A stretch of DNA of 64,000 bases, from positions 1-64,000 of the forward strand of contig DGSN01000077.1 in NCBI GenBank assembly GCA_002393575.1, given 5' to 3'. This document shows positions 42,287 through 49,900 of this stretch, piece by piece. Position numbers and translations under genes: made by a program. The notes under the pieces are model-generated. The model saw nothing but the letters and a program-made list of their open reading frames with translations. It did not search any database and was not told the origin of the DNA. The DNA is from Prevotellaceae bacterium UBA4361 (GTDB lineage Bacteria > Bacteroidota > Bacteroidia > Bacteroidales > Bacteroidaceae). The number at the start of each line of letters is the position of its first letter. The stretch's first letter is position 1.

Positions 42287-42918
42287 TTATCAAAGTATGT
42301 GGCATGCGTGATCCAGAAAACATTCGCGCTGTCGAAGCACTACCAATCGATTACATCGGACTCATCTTCTATCCACCGTCACCCCGACATGTGGACGCAC
42401 TTCCCCCTACCCTCCCCAAGCAGTGTCAGCGAGTAGGCGTATTCGTAAATGCAACAGCAGAAGAAATCCTCCAGAGAATCAACACATTCCAGCTCGACAT
42501 GGTACAGCTTCACGGACACGAATCGCCACACTTCTGTCACATTCTCAGGCAGCTCATGCCCCCATCCCTGAAAATCATGAAGATGATACCCATTGCCACG
42601 GAAAACGACATTTCCCTCACTCGCACCTATTCCGACGCCATCGATTATTTCCTCTTCGAATCAAAGATTCCAACAAAGGGGAACACCTACGGAGGTAGCG
42701 GACAGCAGTTCGATTGGAACATCCTCAACCACTATCATGGCAGCATCCCCTTCCTTCTCACAGGCGGCATTGGCGAAAACGACGCACAGCGGATTTTGCA
42801 ATTCCATCATCCCAAATTTGCAGGAATCGACCTCAATTCCCGTTTCGAAACAGCCCCAGCCATCAAAGACATCACGAAACTTCACACATTCATTGACAAA
42901 GTCAGAAAATTGAACTAA
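42283..42918 (+). CDS. trpF: Phosphoribosylanthranilate isomerase
   Basis: 211 residues. The start IIKVCGMRDPENI carries the catalytic Cys7, and the end region has LTGGIGENDAQ and GIDLNSRFETAPAIKD with the catalytic Asp. It isomerises PRA to CdRP. The ATG overlaps the trpC stop. Its own TAA stop is part of a TAACTTTG motif that may be the -7 box of a promoter for trpA. Confidence 0.96.
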   Translation: MIIKVCGMRDPENIRAVEALPIDYIGLIFYPPSPRHVDALPPTLPKQCQRVGVFVNATAEEILQRINTFQLDMVQLHGHESPHFCHILRQLMPPSLKIMKMIPIATENDISLTRTYSDAIDYFLFESKIPTKGNTYGGSGQQFDWNILNHYHGSIPFLLTGGIGENDAQRILQFHHPKFAGIDLNSRFETAPAIKDITKLHTFIDKVRKLN

Positions 42919-42923
42919 CTTTG
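42892..42923 (+). promoter_or_regulatory. Possible internal promoter for trpA
   Basis: TAACTTTG at 42916-42923 is a full -7 match that begins with the trpF stop codon TAA, and TTG is at 42892-42894, spaced 21 bp. The leader to trpA (43196) would be about 265 nt and contains a palindromic repeat. Confidence 0.45.
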
Positions 42924-42939
42924 CAAACTGAAGACAAAA

Positions 42940-43192
42940 CAATCAGCAAAATCAAACAACAAATGAACTTTTTTCAGTCAACAAATGAACTTTTTCAGTC
43001 AACAAATTAACACAAATTTTCTCAAAAGAAAAGTCAAAAGTCGAAGGTCAAAGGTCAAAAGTGCTATTGAATGGCCAATTTTTCACTTTTCACTTTTCAT
43101 TGTTCACTTTTTTTGTGCCTTATTTGTGTCCATTTGTTGACAAAAAAATTTGTTGACCGAAAAAAGAATATTTGTTGACTTAAAAGATAGAA
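42940..43192. repeat. TCAACAAATT palindrome between trpF and trpA
   Basis: Two TTTTTCAGTCAACAAATGAA-type units (42964-43008), then GTCAAAAGTCGAAGGTCAAA, TTTTTCACTTTTCACTTTTC, and TTTGTTGACAAAAAAATTTG with three TTTGTTGAC words. CAACAAAT on the left pairs with ATTTGTTG on the right. The same words occur at 2828-2842 and 3305-3515. Confidence 0.75.
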
Positions 43193-43195
43193 AAC

Positions 43196-43972
43196 ATGAA
43201 CCGTATCAACCAACTATTTCAGACAAAGAAAACAGGAATCCTTTCCATCTACTTTTGTGCAGGGCATCCCACCCTCGAAGGCACAGCCACCACCATCCGT
43301 ACCCTCGCCGAAGCAGGCATCGACATGGTAGAAATAGGCATCCCCTTCTCCGACCCTATGGCCGACGGAGTCGTCATACAAGACGCAGCCACAAAAGCAT
43401 TGCACAACGGCATGACACTTCGCACACTCTTCAACCAGCTCGAAGGCATTCGCACTCACCTCTCCATCCCACTCATCCTCATGGGCTACCTCAATCCCAT
43501 CATGCAGTTCGGATTCGAAGCCTTCTGCCAGCGATGTACACAAGTAGGCATCGATGGAGTCATCATCCCCGACCTGCCCTTCAACGACTACCTCAACATC
43601 TACAAACCCATAGCCGATGCCCACCAACTTCGCATCATCATGCTCATCACACCCGAAACCAGCGACGAGCGCATCCGCTTCATCGACCAGCACACCGACG
43701 GATTCATCTACATGGTATCCTCAGCCGCTACCACAGGAGCTCAGACCCACTTCGACCAAGCCAAGCAATCCTATTTCAAGCGAATCGACAACATGAACCT
43801 GCGCAATCCGCGCATGATTGGGTTCGGCATCAGCAACCGTCAAACCCTTCAGTCAGCACTCGACCATGCAGCAGGAGCCATCATCGGTTCCAAATTCGTC
43901 AGCCTCTTAGACCAAACAAACAACCCGCAAACTGCCATCGAACAACTCAAAGAAGCACTTCGCTCCGAATGA
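43196..43972 (+). CDS. trpA: Tryptophan synthase alpha chain
   Basis: 258 residues, TIM barrel. Glu and Asp of the active site are in DMVEIGIPFSDPMADGVVIQ (about residues 44-63), the second Asp in GVIIPDLPF, and GFGISNRQT and GAIIGSKFV form the phosphate site. It splits IGP into indole and glyceraldehyde-3-phosphate and channels indole to TrpB. The last residues LRSE and the stop are encoded by CTTCGCTCCGAATGAAGAAT, which is also the start of the GAAGAATGAA repeat found at 10755. Confidence 0.96.
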   Translation: MNRINQLFQTKKTGILSIYFCAGHPTLEGTATTIRTLAEAGIDMVEIGIPFSDPMADGVVIQDAATKALHNGMTLRTLFNQLEGIRTHLSIPLILMGYLNPIMQFGFEAFCQRCTQVGIDGVIIPDLPFNDYLNIYKPIADAHQLRIIMLITPETSDERIRFIDQHTDGFIYMVSSAATTGAQTHFDQAKQSYFKRIDNMNLRNPRMIGFGISNRQTLQSALDHAAGAIIGSKFVSLLDQTNNPQTAIEQLKEALRSE

Positions 43973-44100
43973 AGAATGAAAAATGAAGAATGAAGAATGA
44001 AAGTAACTTATCTCATGAGCAGGGTACAATCCATTCTTCATTCTACATTCTTAATTCTTCATTAAAAAAATCCCTTTTAAAATCCTTCAAATCCCTGATT
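43958..44100. repeat. GAAGAATGAA palindromic repeat, copy 2
   Basis: CTTCGCTCCGAATGAAG, GAATGAAAAATGAAGAATGA, AGTAACTTATCTCATGAGCA, CATTCTTCATTCTACATTCT, AATTCTTCATT, then AAATCCTTCAAATCCCTGAT. It is nearly identical to 10755-10850 and overlaps the trpA 3' end. Confidence 0.82.
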
Positions 44101-44112
44101 CATTAGTTACCT

Positions 44113-45057
44113 ATGAAATATTCATTACTCATTAGAATTTTTCACTCATTCCTCCTCATCCTCATCCTTTGTGCATCCCCACTGAATGCACAAAACCCAG
44201 GAAACGCAGGCTACCTATGCAACAACCCGCTGCCCTACAACCCCATCAAGCTCGACATCCTCTTCATCGGCAATTCATTCTCCATCGACACCAGTGCAGC
44301 ACTGCCCTCCATCCTCAGCTCCCTCGGCATCAACACCGTCAACGTCTATGTGCTTTACAAAGGAGGATGCTCAATGAAAGAACACTACAACTACTTCCTC
44401 AACGACAACAGCGTCTATGAACTCTACCTCTACAATAGCCGAGGAGAAACAAGGCTGGAAAAATCTACCACCATGCGCAACGTCTTCAAACGATTCGCAT
44501 ACGACATCGTCATCTTCCAGCAATACTCACTCGAATCGGGTGACTACAGCACTTACGAACCCTACCTCAGCCGAATCATACAAGCCTACCGGCTCACCAC
44601 CATCAGCGCACGAACCACCTTCGCGTTCAACCAAACCTGGGCTTATAGCTCACGACACAAGAACATCAAGAAGTACGGCACACCCGAACTCATGTGGAAA
44701 AGCATCTGCGACGCTACACGAAAGATGAAAGTCACCACCGGCATCGACATCATCATCCCATGCGGAACAGCCGTGCAGAACGCACGAAGCGTAGCAGCAC
44801 TAAAAACAGAAAAGGAATTCACACGCGACAACCAACACATCGACCTACACATGGGACGATACCTCACCGCCTGCACCTTCTTCGAAAGCATCATAGCCCC
44901 ATGCCTCGGACGCAACCTGCGAGAAGACCTCACCATACTCGGGAAGAACGGAGAACCCAACCAAGTCAACAACACCAACCGAAGACTGCTCCAAAACTGC
45001 GCACGACTCGCCGTAGCAAACAACTACGAAGTCTCAACCTTCGCCGGAGAACTTTAA
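44113..45057 (+). CDS. Secreted DUF4886 protein, SGNH-hydrolase-like
   Basis: 314 residues with a signal peptide (about 1-26, ending LNAQ). ILFIGNSFSIDTSAALPSIL (about residues 49-68) is the GNSFS block that opens SGNH-like domains and gives the nucleophile Ser. TRDNQHIDLHMGRYL near the C-terminus supplies the Asp-x-x-His pair of the triad. Such proteins are common in gut Bacteroidales and may be carbohydrate esterases; substrate unknown. Its codons avoid G at third positions, like trpC and trpF. No glycan genes adjoin. Confidence 0.82.
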   Translation: MKYSLLIRIFHSFLLILILCASPLNAQNPGNAGYLCNNPLPYNPIKLDILFIGNSFSIDTSAALPSILSSLGINTVNVYVLYKGGCSMKEHYNYFLNDNSVYELYLYNSRGETRLEKSTTMRNVFKRFAYDIVIFQQYSLESGDYSTYEPYLSRIIQAYRLTTISARTTFAFNQTWAYSSRHKNIKKYGTPELMWKSICDATRKMKVTTGIDIIIPCGTAVQNARSVAALKTEKEFTRDNQHIDLHMGRYLTACTFFESIIAPCLGRNLREDLTILGKNGEPNQVNNTNRRLLQNCARLAVANNYEVSTFAGEL

Positions 45058-45275
45058 GAAAAGGAGAAAAAGAGATTCCGTCCTAAACGAAAAGGATGAA
45101 ATCAAAATAATCCTTGTAAAAAAACGGACAAGTGGACATGAGTGTATTCCCGAGAGTAGTACCCAAGCCGCTTATGTATTCAATTTGGAAGATAAAAAAA
45201 CTTATACAGGAAAACTTGTTTGTTTTTTCTTGAAAAAATTTGGAACTTCAAAAACTTTCAGTAACTTTGCAGCGA

Positions 45276-45345
45276 TTTAAATGTGTTTTTCATAGTAATA
45301 GATTTTTAGGGCTGCTTACTCGTGAGAGTAGGTAGTCTTTTTTTG
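45276..45345 (+). ncRNA. Candidate small RNA with own promoter and terminator
   Basis: A full -7 box TAACTTTG at 45262-45269 (with TTTG at 45238-45241, spaced 20 bp) predicts a start near 45276. A hairpin CTGCTTACTC (45312-45321), GTGA loop, GAGTAGGTAG (45326-45335), followed by TCTTTTTTT, ends the transcript near 45345. About 70 nt with no coding frame. It could also be a leader or attenuator of the downstream TPR/ribH genes. Confidence 0.5.
45312..45344 (+). terminator. Hairpin terminator of the candidate small RNA
   Basis: 10-bp stem with two G-U type pairs, GTGA tetraloop and seven T residues (45338-45344): a standard intrinsic terminator. Confidence 0.8.
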
Positions 45346-45724
45346 TTTGGCTCCAGACACCCCTGTTTCAGCAGCTGTTTTCACGGAAGAAAGACATTAA
45401 AACGAGAAAAACTTTGCCGTATCGGATAAAATTCCTAAATTTGCACGGTTTTTGCGTTGTCTGCACGCTGGAACTTGGAATCAGAGTGAAAAATGCCATC
45501 GGGCATTTTAGTGAAAAACGAAAAGCCTTAGTTAAGTACAAAGTAAAATTTACAAAGTACAATCAGGGATTTAAAGGATTAAAGGGATTACACTATACAC
45601 TAAACCCTAAACACTAAACTCATGTACCTTGTCCTTTGTACTTTTCTTAGCGTTTCGCTTTAAACACAAAACACTTGATTCTATTAGCTTGAACAAATAA
45701 CTATAAAAAAGAATAAAAAAGAAA

Positions 45725-46399
45725 ATGGCAAAGAAAGAAAAGAAAGTAGAAGCCATAGCCTTGGATGAGCAGCTCACCAAGTCGGAGGCATTCATTGAGA
45801 AAAATCTGAAAACAATCCTCATCATCATTGCAGCAGTCATCGTGGTTGTTGCAGGCGTTTTCATCTATCGCAACCATATAGCGAACGTGGAGCTGGAAGC
45901 ACAAAACGCCATTGCCAAGAGCCAGCAGGCTTTTGCTCAGGAGCAATATGAGCAGGCACTGAATGGCGACGGCGCCAACGTGAAGGGTTTCCTGAAAATC
46001 ATGGATGAATACAGCGGTACGAAGACGGCGAACCTCGCCAAGCTGTATGCTGCTATCTGCTATGCCAACACGGACAAGACTGCGGAAGCCATCAAAATGT
46101 TTGAGGACTTCGACGCTCAGGACGACCAAATGGTTTCGCCTGCTGCTTTAGCTGCCCTGGGCAATTGCTATGTGAAGAACGGTGACAGCCAGAAGGGTGC
46201 AGAGACGCTGGTGAAGGCTGCCCAGAAAGCAGACAACGATGCCATCAGCCCACTGGCATTGCGTCAAGCAGGCGAGATTTATGAGTCGCTGAACCAAACG
46301 GACAAGGCGCTTGAGCTTTACCAGCAGATCAAGGACAAATACTATCGTTCTCCGCTGGCTGGCGACATCGACAAGTACATAGAGCGTGTGAGCAAGTAA
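45725..46399 (+). CDS. Membrane-anchored TPR protein
   Basis: 224 residues. One membrane helix at about residues 29-47 (TILIIIAAVIVVVAGVFIYR), after a charged cytoplasmic lead, and TPR-like helical repeats after it: about 93-125 (AKLYAAICYANTDKTAEAIK), 133-165 and 170-210 (QAGEIYESLNQTDKALELYQ). This layout resembles YfgM-type proteins that work with envelope protein folding. The exact partner is unknown. The stop overlaps the ribH start by one base (TAATG), so the two are translationally coupled. Confidence 0.85.
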   Translation: MAKKEKKVEAIALDEQLTKSEAFIEKNLKTILIIIAAVIVVVAGVFIYRNHIANVELEAQNAIAKSQQAFAQEQYEQALNGDGANVKGFLKIMDEYSGTKTANLAKLYAAICYANTDKTAEAIKMFEDFDAQDDQMVSPAALAALGNCYVKNGDSQKGAETLVKAAQKADNDAISPLALRQAGEIYESLNQTDKALELYQQIKDKYYRSPLAGDIDKYIERVSK

Positions 46400-46878
46400 T
46401 GGCAAGCAAATATCACAACTTATCAGACTACGATACCAACTCGGTGCCAAACGGAAAGGGCACAAGGGTCGGTATCGTTGTCAGTGAATGGAACAAGGAA
46501 ATCACTGGTGCGCTTCTTGATGGCGCCATGAGCACGCTCATGAGGCATGGTGTGGAAGAGGCGGACATCAGGGTGAAGACGGTGCCAGGCAGCTTCGAGT
46601 TGATTTACGGTGCCAGCCAAATGGTGAAGACGGACGTGGATGTCGTGATTGCCATCGGTTGCGTGATTCGTGGAGACACTCCCCACTTCGACTATATCTG
46701 TGCTGGAACGACCCAAGGACTGGCTCATTTGAATGCCACCCAGAATGTTCCCGTCATTTACGGACTCATTACGACCAACGACATGCAGCAGGCGCTCGAC
46801 CGTTGTGGTGGTGCCTTGGGCAACAAGGGGGATGAGTGTGCCGTCACTGCATTGAAAATGTCGGTATTCAATTCTTAA
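46399..46878 (+). CDS. ribH: 6,7-dimethyl-8-ribityllumazine synthase
   Basis: 159 residues, normal length. GIVVSEWNKEITGALLDGA, TVPGSFELIYGASQM and the catalytic His region RGDTPHFDYICAGTTQGLA are intact. It condenses the ribityl-uracil amine with the butanone phosphate in riboflavin synthesis, usually as a 60-mer or pentamers. It overlaps the TPR gene by one base; TamB-like follows after about 95 bp. Other rib genes are not in the window. Confidence 0.96.
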   Translation: MASKYHNLSDYDTNSVPNGKGTRVGIVVSEWNKEITGALLDGAMSTLMRHGVEEADIRVKTVPGSFELIYGASQMVKTDVDVVIAIGCVIRGDTPHFDYICAGTTQGLAHLNATQNVPVIYGLITTNDMQQALDRCGGALGNKGDECAVTALKMSVFNS

Positions 46879-46973
46879 AGTACCTCTAACCTCCCCCAGG
46901 AAGAGGATATTTAATTGATTTTCATCTGAAGTATCTCCGAAAAATACTACGACCACTCATCACGTCTATTATC

Positions 46974-49900
46974 GTGGTGTATGTGGGATTAATTTTGCTA
47001 CTACATCTCCCGTTTGTTCAAAAGCAAATGGGAAATGTGGTAGCAAATGCTTTGTCGGAGAAGTTAGGAACGAAGGTGAAGGTAGGTAATGTGAACTTGG
47101 GATTTCTGAACCGCATTATCATCGATGACCTCTACGTGGAGGATGAAGAGAAACAGCCCATGCTGCAAGCCACGCGCACGTCTGCCACCATTACTCTCGT
47201 CCCTCTGCTTTCGGGAAAGGTTCAGATTTCCACAGCCCAGATTTTCGGACTCACTGCCAACCTGAAGAAGAAAAATCTGGATGCACCGCTGAACTGCCAA
47301 TTTGTGATTGATGCCTTTTCTTCGGATGAAAAGAAGGAATCGTCTCCGTTCTACCTAAACATCAATTCGCTTATCGTGCGACATGCTACGGTAAACTACG
47401 ATGTGGAATCGGAAGAGGAAACTAAGGGAAAATTCAATCATAACCACCTCTCGTTGAGCGATATATGTATCACGTCCTCCATCAAGACTTTCAGCAACGA
47501 TTCGGTCAATATCACCTTGAAGCGCTTCGATTTCAAAGAAAACAAATCGGGGTTGGAACTATTGAGATTCAGAACGTCGATTGCTGCCAACAAACAAGCT
47601 GCATTCATAGACTCGCTGCATATCGCTACCCGCAATTCCACCATCAACTTGGGTCCGACCTCCATTACATATCCTCAGTATGATATTGACAAAAGTTTCG
47701 ATTTCTCTTCGAGCATTCGCAATACCATCATCACACTCTCCGATTTCCAGGCATTCCTCCCTATCCTTGCGGATTTCAAAACGCCTATCTCTGTGGAAAC
47801 GGGAATACATAGTCACCAAAGGGAAATCAAACTCAGAAACACTGCGATTGTCTCTCAGGACAACTCGCTCCAGTTCCTTGCCAACACGAATGTCAGATTA
47901 CATGAAAACAAGTTGGCACGTCTGAATACGCATATCAACAAGCTGGACATTCTTCCCGAGGGAATGGAAAGCATAGCCAAAGCTTTGAAGCTTGATGAAT
48001 TCACATCGAGCACCCTTTTGCGCCTCGGACATATACATCTGGAAGGCAATGCAAGCAAGGATGAAGACAACATGTTCGCCGACTTGAAAGTCAACACGGA
48101 TGCCGGCAAGCTCACGCTCAATGGGTCGTTCGATGCGGAAAACAATTTTGTGGCTCAAACAGAAAGCGATGACTTCAACCTGAAGCAATTGCTCCATGAT
48201 GACAAATTGGGGCAAACTGCGTTCAAACTCAATGTAGATGGAACTCTTGCACAGAACCGCCAACCAAGCGGAACTGTCAGCGGAAGCATCGAGAAGTTGG
48301 AATACTCAAACTACACTTATAACAACATTAAGCTCAACGGAATAGCCAGTGCCGATGGATTCGAGGGACATGCCTCTATTGACGATCCAAACATTCGACT
48401 TGTATTTGATGGAAAAATAGACCAGCTCGGTGGCTTGGCAGAAACTGACATGAAGCTAAGCCTTCAGAATTTTAATCCTCATGCCCTGCACCTCACGAAC
48501 AACTACGAAGGTGAGACTTTCCATCTGAAAGCCCAGGTGAACACAAAAGGAAATTCCCTCGATACGGCTGAAGGAAAAGTGGAGATGGACTCCATTTTTA
48601 TCAAGACTCCAGACCAATTGCTGTCTGTTAATTCTCTTCTTGTCAAAGCCCAAAACATGGGGAATGGGCAACGAAGCATCGACATCGACGGTGACTTTGT
48701 TCGTGCATCTCTGCATGGAACAACTCATCTTGCCGACCTAATTCCATGTTTTCAGAATCAGTTAGCCCAACATTTGCCTTCCCTCATCGAGCCTACTCGG
48801 AATGTGAAAAAGAACCAACAATTCCAACTCAGTTTGGAACTCTCCGAAACCCCCATCCTGCATCATTTCATCAAAGAGGATTTCTCCATCCTTCGTCCTA
48901 TCAACATCGAAGCAGAAATGGATGAGCAGAATGACAAATCGACCCTGCATATAGATGCACCAAGCATCAGTTACAATGGCACAGAATACGATTATGTGAA
49001 ATTGAACTACGAGGGAGATGCGAATCTGTTCAACCTGCAAGCATCCTTGCTCCGCAAGTTAGAAAACAACTCATGTAAGTTTGTTGTCAACAGTACAGGT
49101 AAGGACAATCGTGTGCAAACCGACCTGAGTTGGAAAACCATGCTGGAAAATTCCACGAGTGGCAAACTTTCCACTATCACTCAGTTCGAAAACAACCAGG
49201 GCAAAACTCAAGTGGGCATCCACATCCAGCCTTCAGACATCATCATCAACGACACCATTTGGCATGTTGCAAATTCTGAAATCAACATTCTCGATAAAAA
49301 CATTGATTGTAAGAATGTAAAAATTTCCAACGAAAACCGCTATTTGACCGTTAACGGAAAAATTTCAGAATCACCAAGCGACTCACTTGTTGCTGAACTC
49401 AACGACATTTCCATTAATTATGTACTCGACCTCGTCAACTTCACCGCTGTAAAATTCATAGGCCATGCTTCAGGACATGCGTACATCCGAAATATATTCA
49501 AAAAGCCTGATTTCCATGCCAACTTGACCGTTCCCGACTTTGGCATCGACAAGGGACGATTAGGAATGGCACTGATTCATGCAAATTGGGATGAAAGCGT
49601 GAAAGGAGTGAAAATCAATGCCAATATCTTTGACAAAGACAAGGGCAAGGAAAGATTTACCACATGCAATGGCTTTGTTTCTCCTGCACAGAACGACATC
49701 CAGTTGCAAATCGGTGCCAACAACACGAGTGCCGAATTTCTCAATTCATTTCTCGGAAGCATCTTCGACGACATCGAGGGCGACATCAATGGAGTTGTGA
49801 ATGTTGTGGGACCACTAAGCGAAATCGGTCTTGTGGGAGATGCATCGACAAATATCGACATGACTCTTCATGCCACCAAGGTGAGATACCACATCAATCC

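Larger units (their letters stand above)
45058..45724. other. Gap with a possible small RNA, a second promoter and repeats
   Basis: 667 bp without a gene. At 45262-45345 there is a promoter and terminator pair. A second -7 box TAAATTTG lies at 45437-45444. Then come AAATGCCATCGGGCATTT (perfect hairpin, 45491-45508), AAGTACAAAGTAAAATTTAC, ATCAGGGATTTAAAGGATTA, CACTAAACCCTAAACACT, and TTGTCCTTTGTACTTTTC, a palindromic composite ending just before the TPR gene. Confidence 0.65.
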
